Below the pieces are notes generated by a model. The model worked only from the letters and a program-made list of their open reading frames with translations, was not told where the DNA came from and did no database searches. From positions 3,906,720 through 3,970,719 of the forward strand of contig NZ_BDUB01000001.1 of the NCBI RefSeq assembly GCF_002218065.1: a stretch of 64,000 nucleotides of DNA, written 5' to 3'. Shown here in pieces: positions 9,168 through 18,422 of the stretch (its first letter is position 1; each line of letters begins with the position of its first letter). Source of the DNA: Nodularia sp. NIES-3585 (GTDB lineage Bacteria; Cyanobacteriota; Cyanobacteriia; Cyanobacteriales; Nostocaceae). A program made the translations under genes and the position numbers.

Positions 9168-10292
9168 TCACGCAGTTAGAGAGGACTGGAACGGGTATAC
9201 AGGGAGCTTAAAAGCAAACATAGCTCCAACTGGTAATATGTTCTCTGCCCAGATTATACCGCCGTGAGCTGTAATAATTTGCCGAGATAGATAAAGTCCT
9301 AATCCTGAACCTTTGGTTTGGCGTTGGCTATGTCCTTGATAAAATCGTTCAAATAAATGGGAAAACTGTTCGGGCTGCATACCCGCACCTGTATCCAAAA
9401 CTTTTACAACTTGATAGGCAGATTGTGATTCTAACACGACTTCCACACGGCCATTGCGGGGCGTATGGTTGATGGCATTGACTAAGAGATTGATGATGAC
9501 TCGTTGCAGTTGTAAAGCATCACCTTTCACCCACAAAGATTGTCGCCAATCAGATTCACCATAATTAACACAGAGATATACACGCCGATTTGCTGCTAAC
9601 TCAGTCAGAGTGCTAGCTGCTTCTTCTGTCAGCATAGCTAAATCTACAGGTGCTAAATTAAGTTCTAAACCTTCAGTATCATTACGATAGATATCTAATA
9701 AAGTTTGTAACAATTGCAGTGAAGTTTGATGACTACGCGCCATTGTCGCTAAAACTTTTTGCTGTGCTGGCAATACGGGGCCAAATTTTTCCGCTTCAAA
9801 GGCTTTGAGAGTTTCAATTGCACCTAATAACGGCGTTTTTAAGTCATGGGTGAGTGTAGAAGCAAAATCTTCTCGGACTCTGACTAATTCCTCTTGTGCT
9901 TCTAGTTTGGCACGAGTTAAGGCGATCGCTTCCTCAGAACGTCGGACACGTTGACGCAACCCACCATAAGCATCACTAAGAATACCTGTGACAATCAACG
10001 CCAGCGAGGCGATCGCTCTACTAGCAATTGTCGAAGCCTTCATCACTTCACCTCCTGGCAATACAAGATTTAACATAGTTAAAAACACAGCCGCAAGAGT
10101 AGCTTGAAAAGTTGCACGCCTTCCCAACCAAGCATTTGTCAATAAAATCGGCCCTGTGTAGAGATACCCGAAAACGTAAGAAATGGGCGTAGAGAACTCC
10201 AGAACCATCACAAATATATATAAACCAGCAATGAATAAATATTTGCCCAAACGCGATTCTTGATTAAAACGTTTAGTTATAAGATGTCTCAT
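9168..10292 (-). CDS. Membrane sensor histidine kinase
   Basis: The N-terminal third (about residues 18-108) holds four hydrophobic helices with almost no extracytoplasmic loop, so the signal is probably sensed in the membrane. A coiled coil (115-142) leads into HisKA with His149 in STLTHDLKTPL. The ATPase domain has an N box (NLLVNAINHTP), G1 (DTGAGMQ), an F box (FERFY) and G2 (GSGLGLYLS). It is cotranscribed with the downstream NarL-type regulator. The pairing of an EnvZ-like HisKA with a NarL-type partner is less common than with OmpR-type regulators. Confidence 0.9.
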   Translation of the reverse strand: MRHLITKRFNQESRLGKYLFIAGLYIFVMVLEFSTPISYVFGYLYTGPILLTNAWLGRRATFQATLAAVFLTMLNLVLPGGEVMKASTIASRAIASLALIVTGILSDAYGGLRQRVRRSEEAIALTRAKLEAQEELVRVREDFASTLTHDLKTPLLGAIETLKAFEAEKFGPVLPAQQKVLATMARSHQTSLQLLQTLLDIYRNDTEGLELNLAPVDLAMLTEEAASTLTELAANRRVYLCVNYGESDWRQSLWVKGDALQLQRVIINLLVNAINHTPRNGRVEVVLESQSAYQVVKVLDTGAGMQPEQFSHLFERFYQGHSQRQTKGSGLGLYLSRQIITAHGGIIWAENILPVGAMFAFKLPVYPFQSSLTA

Positions 10293-10435
10293 TCAATAAA
10301 TTAAGTATTACTAATTAAATGTCCAATTTTTAGTTTTCCCTGAGTGCGATGATGCCGAAAATGATATGGCATCCCTATTCTATTTATTTTATTCTATTTG
10401 ACCTATTAATGGATTTTTTTAGGGCGTTTAGCTAA

Positions 10436-10511
10436 AAATAAACACTTCTCTAAACATCATAAACGCTAACATATACTTTAAATAAACACTAAATATAGAA
10501 AAATAAACTCC
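10436..10511. promoter_or_regulatory. Direct repeats AAATAAACWC upstream of the kdp operon
   Basis: AAATAAACACT occurs at 10436-10446 and 10480-10490, and AAATAAACTCC at 10501-10511. The start-to-start spacings are 44 and 21 bases, about four and two helical turns, so all three lie on one face of the DNA. They sit between the divergent kinase gene and the first gene of the kdp unit, as regulator sites would. The region is AT-rich, so chance repetition is possible. A GATGCC/GGCATC inverted repeat also lies near 10349-10373. Confidence 0.35.
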
Positions 10512-10592
10512 ATTTTATACCCCTCTAATACTTGCTTTAATAGAGAAATTAATTGATGATGAAAATTGTTACAAATCAAGATAACCAAGATC

Positions 10593-10922
10593 ATGTTCTC
10601 TATAAATCAGATAAATGCTGACATGGCATTAGGTTTAATAAGTACAAAAATCACGAATAATAGCTGTCATTGTGGCATTGCCTTAACCAGCTTAAAATTA
10701 CCAAAAAAATGCTTTGCTTTGGGGATCATTAGAGATAACCAAATCATCCTAGCAAGTGCCGAACCAACAATTTGGTGTGAAGATTACATCTTGGCTGTTG
10801 CTCTAAATGCGGCCTCAGTTCCAGAGCTAAAATTTACCCTAAATAAAACACATCCGGTTCACTACTCATCCCAAGAATGTCCAATTAAAAATCTAAAAAA
10901 AACTTATCGGGAGCTTTCTTAA
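10593..10922 (+). CDS. Small RCK_C (TrkA-C)-like domain protein
   Basis: This protein of about 109 residues ends three bases before kdpA, so it is the first gene of the kdp transcription unit. The core, SLKLPKKCFALGIIRDNQII followed by ILASAEPTIWCEDYILAVAL, fits the TrkA-C/RCK_C fold: a LP-x-x-C-x-x-x-x-I-R-D strand-turn and a D-x-x-x-x-V end strand. RCK_C domains sense ligands in K+ transporters, and in some the ligand is c-di-AMP. No N-terminal RCK_N or transporter is attached. A TTG at 10566 would extend it by nine residues, but the ATG at 10593 is preferred. The domain assignment is from pattern recognition only. Confidence 0.65.
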   Translation: MFSINQINADMALGLISTKITNNSCHCGIALTSLKLPKKCFALGIIRDNQIILASAEPTIWCEDYILAVALNAASVPELKFTLNKTHPVHYSSQECPIKNLKKTYRELS

Positions 10923-10925
10923 TTC

Positions 10926-12611
10926 ATGTTACAAGGATGGATACAAATTACTTTAACCTTACTAATAGTCATAGGCACAACTCCCTTACTGGGAAGGTAC
11001 ATGGCGCGGGTGTTCATGGGAGAACAAACAATACTCGACCCCATAATTAATCCCTTAGAAAGAATAATATTTGCCATTAGTGGAGTACGTCCCCAAGAAA
11101 ATTTAACAGGTCGGCAATATGCCAAAGAATTGCTATGTAGCAATCTCATCATGGGGATTTTTGCCTACTTCATCCTGATGTTTCAGGGATGGTTGCCACT
11201 AAATCCCACAGGATTAGATGCACCAAGTTGGGATTTAGGACTGCACACCACCATTTCCTTTCTCACCAACACCAACCAACAGCATTACTCAGGTGAAACA
11301 ACCTATACATATGGTAGCCAAGTATTTGCCCTCGGTTTCTTTATGTTCACTTCGGCTGCAACGGGTTTAGCAGTAGCCATAGCCTTTATTCGGGGTTTAA
11401 CTGGCAGACCACTAGGTAACTTTTACACCGACTTAACCCAATCAATCACCCGGATCTTATTACCAATATCAATAGTTGGCGGATTGCTTTTACTATTAGC
11501 AGGTGTACCAGAAACCCTAGCAGGTCCAGCCACAGTAACCACCTTAGAAGGCGCAACTCAAGTAATTGCCCGTGGACCAGTCGCCCATTTTGAAATTATC
11601 AAAGAACTGGGAGAAAACGGTGGTGGGTTCTTTGGAATTAACTCAGCCCATCCCTTTGAAAATCCCAATGGCTTTTCTAACCTATTAGAAACCTGCATCA
11701 TGGTTGCCATCCCCGCATCCCTAATTTATACCTACGGTGTATTTAGTAATAACCGTAAGCAAGCATGGTTAGTATTTTGGATGGTATTTATCATTTTTGT
11801 TTTCTTAGTAGGAATTACAGCAGTAGGCGAATTTCAAGGAAATCCCCTAGTTAATCCCCTCTTAGGAGAACAGCAACCCAACTTAGAAGGAAAAGAAGTG
11901 AGATTTGGTTGGGCGCAAACAGCACTTTGGGCAGTCATGACCACAGCCACAATGTGCGGTGCTGTCAACGGAATGCACGATTCCTTAATGCCTCCAGGCG
12001 GATTTGCCACACTCTTTAATATGTTCTTGCAAATCATTTGGGGAGGACAAGGAACCGGCACAGCTTTTCTATACATCTACTTAATTTTGGCAGTATTCCT
12101 CACCGGCTTAATGGTAGGAAGAACACCGGAATTTTTAGGACGCAAAATCGAGAAAAAAGAAATCGTCCTCGCCAGCGTCGTCTTATTAGTTCATCCTTTC
12201 GCCATCCTGATTCCCTGGGCAATAGTCTTCGCCTTTCCTGACACCCTTTCAGGTATTAGCAACCCAGGATTTCATGGAGTTTCCCAAGTAGTTTACGAAT
12301 ACGCATCCGCCGCCGCCAACAACGGTTCAGGATTTGAAGGATTAGGTGATGACACACTTTGGTGGAACCTCAGCGCCACAGCCAGTATTTTGGCGGGGCG
12401 TTATATACCAATTATTGCACTGCTACTTTTGGCAGATAGTATGTCTCGTAAACAACCTGTTCCTATGACCACAGGTACTTTAAGAACAGACACCAGACTC
12501 TTTACAGGAGTGACAAGCGGAGTAATTTTAATCCTGGGCGCACTTACTTTCCTCCCCGCCCTAGTCCTAGGCCCCATAGCAGAAGCATTCCAACTAGCCA
12601 CAGGAGGATAA
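10926..12611 (+). CDS. kdpA: Potassium-transporting ATPase, K+-binding subunit KdpA
   Basis: This is the channel-like, K+-selective membrane subunit of the high-affinity Kdp pump. The length (561) is normal. Pore-lining motifs are visible: [11 protein letters not shown] for the first P-loop, [19 protein letters not shown] for the second, [13 protein letters not shown] for the third and [14 protein letters not shown] for the fourth. About ten membrane helices fit the family. It starts three bases after the RCK_C-like gene and is followed by kdpB after 69 bases that contain a dispersed repeat. Confidence 0.97.
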   Translation: MLQGWIQITLTLLIVIGTTPLLGRYMARVFMGEQTILDPIINPLERIIFAISGVRPQENLTGRQYAKELLCSNLIMGIFAYFILMFQGWLPLNPTGLDAPSWDLGLHTTISFLTNTNQQHYSGETTYTYGSQVFALGFFMFTSAATGLAVAIAFIRGLTGRPLGNFYTDLTQSITRILLPISIVGGLLLLLAGVPETLAGPATVTTLEGATQVIARGPVAHFEIIKELGENGGGFFGINSAHPFENPNGFSNLLETCIMVAIPASLIYTYGVFSNNRKQAWLVFWMVFIIFVFLVGITAVGEFQGNPLVNPLLGEQQPNLEGKEVRFGWAQTALWAVMTTATMCGAVNGMHDSLMPPGGFATLFNMFLQIIWGGQGTGTAFLYIYLILAVFLTGLMVGRTPEFLGRKIEKKEIVLASVVLLVHPFAILIPWAIVFAFPDTLSGISNPGFHGVSQVVYEYASAAANNGSGFEGLGDDTLWWNLSATASILAGRYIPIIALLLLADSMSRKQPVPMTTGTLRTDTRLFTGVTSGVILILGALTFLPALVLGPIAEAFQLATGG

Positions 12612-12626
12612 AAATCTTTCTTCCTT

Positions 12627-12652
12627 CTTTGCGCCTTTGCGCCTCTGCGTGA
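12627..12652. repeat. Dispersed TTGCGCCTCTGCGTG repeat in the kdpA-kdpB gap
   Basis: A stretch of GCGCCTTTGCGCCTCTGCGTG type fills part of the kdpA-kdpB gap. Related sequence occurs at 14757, 47792, 55161, 56611 and 58592 in either orientation, mostly between genes of one operon. Confidence 0.6.
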
Positions 12653-12680
12653 TCAAAAAAATTTAATTTATTCACCCAAA

Positions 12681-14747
12681 ATGCAAACAACACAACCGCG
12701 AAAAAAACGCAAACATAAACCCCAAACCAAACCAAGCGGACTCTACACACGAGCATTTCAACAAGCATTTGCCAAACTATCCCCAGGTAACATGATCAAA
12801 AATCCAGTCATGTTCGTAGTTTGGCTAGGTACAATCGTCACAGCATTGATGACAATTGCACCGAACATATTTGGCCCCACACCAGGAGAAAATCCGCGAT
12901 TATTCAACGGACTGATCACCCTAATATTATTCTCAACCCTTGTCTTTGCCAACTTTGCCGAAGCCGTAGCCGAAGGAAGAGGGAAAGCTCAAGCAGATGC
13001 CTTGCGATCGGCAAAATCCGATGCCAAAGCCAAAAAAATTCTCCCCGATGGTTCCCTCCAAGAAGTAAGTTCCACAGCCTTAGGTTGCGGTGACACAATC
13101 AAAGTAACTGCTGGTGATATCATCCCCGCCGACGGTGAAGTAATCAAAGGTGTAGCTTCCGTGGATGAATCAGCAATTACAGGAGAATCAGCACCAGTAT
13201 TAAAAGAACCAGGTTCAGACATTGCCAGTTCAGTCACCGGAGGAACGCGTATCACCTCCGACGAACTGATAATTAGGGTGACTAACGACCCAGGACAAGG
13301 CTTTCTTGACCGAATGATTAGTTTAGTAGAAGGTGCTTCCCGCAGCAAAACACCCAATGAAATTGCTTTAACAGTATTGCTGGCAGTTCTCACTCAGGTA
13401 TTTTTAGTTGTCATCGCCACACTACCTACAGTGTCAGTCTACGTCAACTCACCCATAAGTATTGCCGTACTCATCGCCTTATTAGTAGCTTTAATTCCCA
13501 CCACCATCGGCGGATTATTAAGTGCTATTGGTATTGCCGGCATGGATAGAGTCGCCCAATTTAATGTCATTGCCACCTCTGGAAGGGCGGTGGAAGCCTG
13601 CGGAGATATCAACACCCTCATTTTAGACAAAACAGGTACGATTACCTTGGGAAACCGCTTGGCAGAAGAATTTATTCCGGTCAACAATTATGCAATAGCA
13701 GATGTAGCGCAAGTTGCCCTAGCATCGAGTGTATTTGATGAAACCCCAGAAGGCAAATCAATTGTCAAACTGGCAGAGAAATTAGGGGCAAAATTAGATT
13801 TTGACACCAAGCAAGCAGAAGGTATCGAATTTTCTGCCAAAACCCGCATGAGTGGTACTGACTTATCCAATGGGGTAGAAATTCGTAAAGGTGCAGTAGA
13901 TGCCATTAAAGGCTTTGTTCGTTCTCGCCAAGGAAAATTAACACCTGAACTTGATACCGCTTTTGAGCGAATTTCTCGCTTAGGTGGTACTCCCTTAGCA
14001 CTTTGTAAAAATAATGATATCTACGGTGTAATTTATCTCAAAGATATTATTAAACCGGGGATTCGGGAACGGTTTGACCAAATGCGACGCATGGGAATTA
14101 AAACCATTATGCTCACAGGAGATAACCGAATTACTGCATCTGTAATTGCCGCAGAAGCCGGAGTAGATGACTTTATTGCCGAAGCCACACCAGAAGACAA
14201 AATTGAAGTCATAAAAACTGAACAAGCCCAAGGCAAACTCGTAGCCATGACTGGAGATGGTACAAACGATGCCCCAGCCCTAGCTCAAGCAAATGTAGGC
14301 GTGGCGATGAATACAGGTACTCAAGCAGCCAAAGAAGCTGCTAACATGGTAGACCTAGATTCTGACCCCACCAAGTTAATTGATATCGTCACCATTGGGA
14401 AACAACTACTAATTACCCGTGGCGCACTCACCACCTTTTCCATAGCCAACGATATCGCCAAATACTTCGCCATCCTTCCCGCCATCTTCTCAGGAATTGG
14501 CGTTAGCGCTCTCAATATAATGGGTTTAGCAAGTACCCAATCAGCAGTTTTATCAGCCCTAATTTATAACGCCTTAATCATTCCCGCACTCATCCCCCTA
14601 GCACTAACTGGCGTAAAATTTCGACCATTAACCGCCGACCAACTCCTACAACGGAACATATTCATCTATGGATTTGGCGGCGTAATAGCACCCTTCATAG
14701 CCATCAAAATCATAGACCTTTTCATCACAACCATAGGACTAGCCTAA
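12681..14747 (+). CDS. kdpB: Potassium-transporting P-type ATPase subunit KdpB
   Basis: This is the catalytic ATPase subunit of the Kdp complex. The phosphorylation motif [10 protein letters not shown], the actuator-domain TGES (SAITGESAP), the nucleotide-binding [10 protein letters not shown] and the hinge [15 protein letters not shown] are all intact, so it should be active. The length (688) is close to the family norm, with a basic N-terminal extension (RKKRKHK) before the first helix. Its gaps to kdpA and to the kdpF-like gene both carry the same dispersed repeat. Confidence 0.97.
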   Translation: MQTTQPRKKRKHKPQTKPSGLYTRAFQQAFAKLSPGNMIKNPVMFVVWLGTIVTALMTIAPNIFGPTPGENPRLFNGLITLILFSTLVFANFAEAVAEGRGKAQADALRSAKSDAKAKKILPDGSLQEVSSTALGCGDTIKVTAGDIIPADGEVIKGVASVDESAITGESAPVLKEPGSDIASSVTGGTRITSDELIIRVTNDPGQGFLDRMISLVEGASRSKTPNEIALTVLLAVLTQVFLVVIATLPTVSVYVNSPISIAVLIALLVALIPTTIGGLLSAIGIAGMDRVAQFNVIATSGRAVEACGDINTLILDKTGTITLGNRLAEEFIPVNNYAIADVAQVALASSVFDETPEGKSIVKLAEKLGAKLDFDTKQAEGIEFSAKTRMSGTDLSNGVEIRKGAVDAIKGFVRSRQGKLTPELDTAFERISRLGGTPLALCKNNDIYGVIYLKDIIKPGIRERFDQMRRMGIKTIMLTGDNRITASVIAAEAGVDDFIAEATPEDKIEVIKTEQAQGKLVAMTGDGTNDAPALAQANVGVAMNTGTQAAKEAANMVDLDSDPTKLIDIVTIGKQLLITRGALTTFSIANDIAKYFAILPAIFSGIGVSALNIMGLASTQSAVLSALIYNALIIPALIPLALTGVKFRPLTADQLLQRNIFIYGFGGVIAPFIAIKIIDLFITTIGLA

Positions 14748-14756
14748 TAGACATCT

Positions 14757-14796
14757 CCGCGCCCCTTTGCGTTAACCTTAGCGCCCCTTTGCGTTT
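14757..14796. repeat. Dispersed GCGCCCCTTTGCGTT repeat in the kdpB-kdpF gap
   Basis: Two tandem copies of GCGCCCCTTTGCGTT, separated by a few bases, lie between kdpB and the kdpF-like gene. It is related to the repeat at 12627. Confidence 0.6.
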
Positions 14797-14801
14797 AAAT
14801 C

Positions 14802-14990
14802 ATGAAAAAATTATCTCTCTTTCTCTTCCTCACCCTTTCCCTCAACGTATTCCTAGCACAAACCGTATACGCAGCCACCCCTGACGAAATATCACGCGCT
14901 GCATCCTACGCCATTGGACTTTTAGGAATAGCCACTTTAGCCGTCAGCACTTATTTATTCCTTGTCATTTTTCAACCGGAGAAATTCTAA
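14802..14990 (+). CDS. kdpF: KdpF-like small membrane subunit (kdpG in Anabaena literature)
   Basis: This 62-residue protein has a hydrophobic N-terminus (about 1-24, ending YAATP) and one strong membrane helix (about 34-55) ending in LVIFQPEKF, the typical KdpF ending. KdpF stabilises the Kdp complex. In E. coli kdpF is first in the operon; here it lies between kdpB and kdpC, the arrangement described for Anabaena, where the gene was named kdpG. The stop overlaps the kdpC start by one base (TAATG). It is longer than E. coli KdpF because of the signal-like N-terminus. Confidence 0.8.
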   Translation: MKKLSLFLFLTLSLNVFLAQTVYAATPDEISRAASYAIGLLGIATLAVSTYLFLVIFQPEKF

Positions 14991-15559
14991 TGAGCCAAAT
15001 TACTAAAGCCATTCGTTCCACCTTAGCCTTGTGGATATTAACAGCCTTCCTTTATCCCTTATTCATGCTGATTTGTGGACAGATAGCCTTTCCCTTCCAT
15101 GCCAATGGTAGCTTAATCACCAACAATCAAGGCACAGTAGTCGGTTCAGCCTTAATTGGTCAACCTTTTGCAGGCGATCGCTATTTTTGGAGTCGCCCTA
15201 GTGTTATTGACTACAGCACCAGCCCAGAAGTAGCTACCACAGGTGTATCCGGAGCAAGTAATCTAGCACCCAATAACCCCGAACTTCTCGAACGCATTCA
15301 AGGAGAAGTCACACGGCTACAACAAGCTGATATTCAACCCACTGCTGACTTAGTTTATACCTCTGGCTCCGGTTTAGATCCACACATCAGCCCTGAATCC
15401 GCCCAAGCACAAGTATCACGGATTGCTGCTGTCCGTAATGTGGATACCCAACAAATTCAAAACCTGATATCTCGAAACACCGAAGGTAGATTTCTGGGTA
15501 TATTCGGTGAACCTGGAGTTAACGTTCTCAAGCTAAATCTAGCTTTGGATAGTTTATGA
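14990..15559 (+). CDS. kdpC: Potassium-transporting ATPase subunit KdpC
   Basis: This is the single-span subunit that helps Kdp bind ATP and assemble. It has an N-terminal membrane helix (about 12-33), then the KdpC core with GSALIGQPF, YFWSRPSV and a C-terminal SGSGLDPHISPESAQAQVSR block, which is diagnostic. The length of 189 is normal. It overlaps the kdpF-like gene by one base and the kdpD gene by four (ATGA), suggesting coupled translation. Confidence 0.96.
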   Translation: MSQITKAIRSTLALWILTAFLYPLFMLICGQIAFPFHANGSLITNNQGTVVGSALIGQPFAGDRYFWSRPSVIDYSTSPEVATTGVSGASNLAPNNPELLERIQGEVTRLQQADIQPTADLVYTSGSGLDPHISPESAQAQVSRIAAVRNVDTQQIQNLISRNTEGRFLGIFGEPGVNVLKLNLALDSL

Positions 15560-16677
15560 TTTATTCTCATACCCCTTCCCCCGACAGTTCCTATATTCGT
15601 ACTCACCGACGTGGGAAGCATAAAATTTTTATTGGTATGGCTCCAGGTGTCGGCAAAACTTATAAAATGCTGGAAGAGGCACATCAACTCAAACAAGATG
15701 GCATTGATGTAGTTATCGGGATGTTAGAAACTCATGGACGCAAAGAAACGGCCATGAAAGCTACCGGATTAGAGACGATTAAACGCAAAGCCTTTATCCA
15801 CCAGAATATCACCCTAGAGGAAATGGACACAGATGCCATTATCCAACGTTTCCCCCAACTGGTTTTAGTAGATGAACTCGCACATACTAACGTTCCTGGT
15901 TCCCCAAGAGAAAAACGCTATCAGGACGTAGAGGTAATTTTAGCAGCCGGAATTGATGTCTATTCCACTGTGAATATTCAACATTTGGAAAGTTTAAACG
16001 ACCTAGTAGCCAGAATTACGGGTGTCGTGGTGCGAGAGCGGATTCCGGATCATATACTTGACGAAGCTGATGCTGTTGTTGTGATTGACGTTACCCCAGA
16101 AACTTTAGAAGAACGCCTAAAAGAAGGAAAAATTTACGCCCCTGATAAAATCGAACAATCCCTAAAAAACTTTTTTCAGCATCGTAATCTCATCGCTTTA
16201 AGAGAACTAGCATTAAGAGAAGTTGCAGATACAGTTGAGGAAACAGCAAACACTTCTAACTTAGTCGGACAAAATTGTAATATTCACGAAAGAGTTTTAG
16301 TGTGTGTATCTACTTATCCTGATTCAGTGCAGTTGTTACGGCGAGGCGCACGCATTGCTAATTATATGAATGCGCGATTGTATGCTGTATTTGTGGCAAA
16401 CCCTGAACGATTCCTCACTAAAGAAGAAAGTTTACATATCGATACCTGTGAGAGATTATGCCGAGAGTTTGGCGGTGAGTTTTTATATGTGAAAAGCCAA
16501 AGTGTTGCTAAAGAAATTGCCCAAGTGGCAGCAGTTAATCACATTACACAAATTATTATTGGTGAAAGCCAGCAGCCACAATGGAAAAGATTTTTAAACA
16601 AGTCTTTTACTCAAAAGATTATAGATTTAATTAGAGATAAAAATATAGATTTACATATTATATCTACGGAAAAATGA
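15556..16677 (+). CDS. kdpD: Truncated KdpD: N-terminal KdpD domain plus Usp domain, no kinase
   Basis: This protein carries the KdpD N-terminal domain with a P-loop (GMAPGVGKTYKML, Lys34) and the conserved LVDELAHTNVPGSP block, followed by a universal-stress-protein-like domain (about 245-370). It stops there: the four membrane helices, HisKA and ATPase domains of E. coli KdpD are absent, and the protein is 373 instead of about 890 residues. The stop is clean and no remnant follows, so this is a stable short form as reported for Anabaena, not a recent truncation. It cannot phosphorylate a regulator by itself; a sensory or partner role is inferred. Confidence 0.93.
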   Translation: MIYSHTPSPDSSYIRTHRRGKHKIFIGMAPGVGKTYKMLEEAHQLKQDGIDVVIGMLETHGRKETAMKATGLETIKRKAFIHQNITLEEMDTDAIIQRFPQLVLVDELAHTNVPGSPREKRYQDVEVILAAGIDVYSTVNIQHLESLNDLVARITGVVVRERIPDHILDEADAVVVIDVTPETLEERLKEGKIYAPDKIEQSLKNFFQHRNLIALRELALREVADTVEETANTSNLVGQNCNIHERVLVCVSTYPDSVQLLRRGARIANYMNARLYAVFVANPERFLTKEESLHIDTCERLCREFGGEFLYVKSQSVAKEIAQVAAVNHITQIIIGESQQPQWKRFLNKSFTQKIIDLIRDKNIDLHIISTEK

Positions 16678-16754
16678 TTTAATAAAATCCCCCCAAGCGG
16701 CGGTCAGCCCATTGCTTATACAATGAGGATGTTAACCTACTAAGCAGATAGACA

Positions 16755-17114
16755 ATGCAGATTATCCAGCCTCTCCATACAGCGCTTCTCGTGACTGACT
16801 TAGAAAAATCCGAGAATTTTTATGGACAGGTATTGGGATTGTCCAAAATAGAGCGCTCCTTGAAGTACGCTGGTGCATGGTATGAAGTGGGTAATTATCA
16901 AGTTCACTTGATAGTTGCAACTACTGTTCCTACAGATAACCCGCATCAAAAATGGGGACGTAATCCTCACATCGCTTTTTCTGTGGCTGATTTGGATGTT
17001 GCTAAACAAGAGTTACTCAAACAAAATTATCCCATTCAAGTTAGTGCTTCCGGTCGCGCCGCCCTCTTCACTCAAGACCCGGATGGCAATATTATCGAAC
17101 TAAGTCAGGAGTGA
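16755..17114 (+). CDS. VOC family (glyoxalase/bleomycin-resistance fold) protein
   Basis: This is a small single-domain protein with the paired beta-alpha-beta-beta-beta pattern of the vicinal-oxygen-chelate fold. Metal-site candidates are His8 in QPLHTALLVTDLEKS, the His of NYQVHLIV, His73 in GRNPHIAFSV and the Glu of DPDGNIIEL. VOC proteins include glyoxalase I, dioxygenases and resistance proteins; the substrate is not evident. The recombinase-like gene follows ten bases after the stop, so the two may be cotranscribed. Confidence 0.85.
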   Translation: MQIIQPLHTALLVTDLEKSENFYGQVLGLSKIERSLKYAGAWYEVGNYQVHLIVATTVPTDNPHQKWGRNPHIAFSVADLDVAKQELLKQNYPIQVSASGRAALFTQDPDGNIIELSQE

Positions 17115-17129
17115 TGTGGGAGTTTGCTC

Positions 17130-18422
17130 ATGAAAATTCTTGCTTATTCTTACAGTCATCCCTTACTAGAAACTTCTGCTGATGTCAATGATTGGGGATG
17201 GGAGGTGGATAGATTTTATCAAGATTTGGGTAAAAGAACGCAGTTAAAAAAATTAATTATAGACTGTAAAACGGAACCAGCAGATTATCTGCTTATCCAT
17301 CGTTTAGAAGAATTGGGAAACACTTTGGAGGAAGTGAGCGATCGCTTGCGTGAAATCGAAGCAATGGGGATAATCATCATAGCTACCGAACAACCCTACA
17401 CTTCGGAAAACTCTCATCTAGGCGCTGATTTGTGGACATTACTCCCCCAAATCCAACGTCAGCACCATAGCCGCAGCATCCGCCAAGCCCACGCCTGTAA
17501 TCGTCTTAAAGCCTCACCACCTCCAGGTAAAGCTCCCTATGGCTATCGTCGGAGTAAAGAAAAATATACGATTGATCGCAGTACCTCACCAGTAGTCAAA
17601 GAATTTTTTGAACACTTCTTACTTTATGGTTCCCTACGGGGCGCAGTGCGTCACTTAGCGAAAAAATATGGTAAGAAAATTTCTGTGACTACCGGACGAC
17701 GCTGGCTAACTAATCCTGTTTATCGAGGTGATACAGCTTATCAGCATAATCAAATTATTTCTGATACCCATATTCCCATTATATCTAGAGAAGAAGCGGC
17801 TCAAATTGACCGAATTTTACGCCGTAACAGTCGTTTACCATCTCGAACGGCTAGCGCCCCCCGTTCTTTAGCTGGGTTAGTTGTTTGTAGTCAGTGTCAG
17901 TCACACACAACAGTTACCCGCGTCACCCAGCGCTACCAAGATAAAGAGTATCTTTATTTACGTCCTATTAGCTGTACTCAACATCCCAAATGTCGGGCTA
18001 TTCCCTACCAAGATGTATTAGAAAATACGATTAAAATTGTTTGTCGTGATTTACCTCTGGCTGTAGCCGGAATGGATTTTCCCCAGTTGGATACAATTAA
18101 GAACAGTTTAGGGCAAGCGATCGCACGTCAGCAAGAAATACTCCAGCAGCTACCCGCCTTAGTCGAAACCGGGATTTTGGATGATGAAACCGCGAAACTA
18201 AGAGCTTACAAACTCCGCACCGAAATTTCCCAACTCCAAGCCAAACTAGCCACACTTCCCCCAGTCAACTTGCGTTCTGTAGCTCAAGCTGTTTCCATTC
18301 CCCAATTTTGGTTCGACTTATCAGAAGCCGAACGCAGGTTTTACTTTCGAGAATTTATCAAACAAATTGAAATTATTCGTCAGCAAAAAGAGTGGGAATT
18401 ACGCGTAATTTTCATTTTTTAG
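17130..18422 (+). CDS. Large serine recombinase-like protein with degenerate catalytic domain (XisF-like)
   Basis: This protein of about 430 residues has the layout of large serine recombinases: resolvase-like N-terminus (1-130), the PPPGKAPYGYRR junction, a recombinase domain, a zinc ribbon (VCSQC ... CTQHPKC) and a C-terminal coiled coil. The N-terminus starts ILAYSYSHP where active enzymes have YxRVS, and the later DRLxR motif reads HRLEELG, so the catalytic Arg set looks lost. It resembles the fdxN-element factor XisF family, but no xisH/xisI or element boundary is visible. The start is ATG 17130, not TTG 17124. Its 3' end overlaps the convergent gene by 11 bases. Confidence 0.75.
   Translation: MKILAYSYSHPLLETSADVNDWGWEVDRFYQDLGKRTQLKKLIIDCKTEPADYLLIHRLEELGNTLEEVSDRLREIEAMGIIIIATEQPYTSENSHLGADLWTLLPQIQRQHHSRSIRQAHACNRLKASPPPGKAPYGYRRSKEKYTIDRSTSPVVKEFFEHFLLYGSLRGAVRHLAKKYGKKISVTTGRRWLTNPVYRGDTAYQHNQIISDTHIPIISREEAAQIDRILRRNSRLPSRTASAPRSLAGLVVCSQCQSHTTVTRVTQRYQDKEYLYLRPISCTQHPKCRAIPYQDVLENTIKIVCRDLPLAVAGMDFPQLDTIKNSLGQAIARQQEILQQLPALVETGILDDETAKLRAYKLRTEISQLQAKLATLPPVNLRSVAQAVSIPQFWFDLSEAERRFYFREFIKQIEIIRQQKEWELRVIFIF

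Noticed and set aside
10293-10592. c-di-AMP (ydaO-type) riboswitch upstream of the kdp unit
   Set aside because: The region is AT-rich with only a small GATGCC/GGCATC hairpin; the conserved ydaO core was not found.
12544-12768. Minus-strand ORF of 74 codons in the kdpA-kdpB gap
   Set aside because: It overlaps two well-supported genes and runs through the dispersed repeat, so it is a shadow frame.
13000-13700. Long minus-strand open frames inside kdpB
   Set aside because: They are antisense shadows of kdpB with no family features; the same holds for the 221-codon antisense frame inside clpC (45557-46222).
17130-18422. Boundary of an fdxN-type excision element next to the XisF-like gene
   Set aside because: No xisH/xisI genes or matching direct repeats were visible, and the flanking genes are intact.
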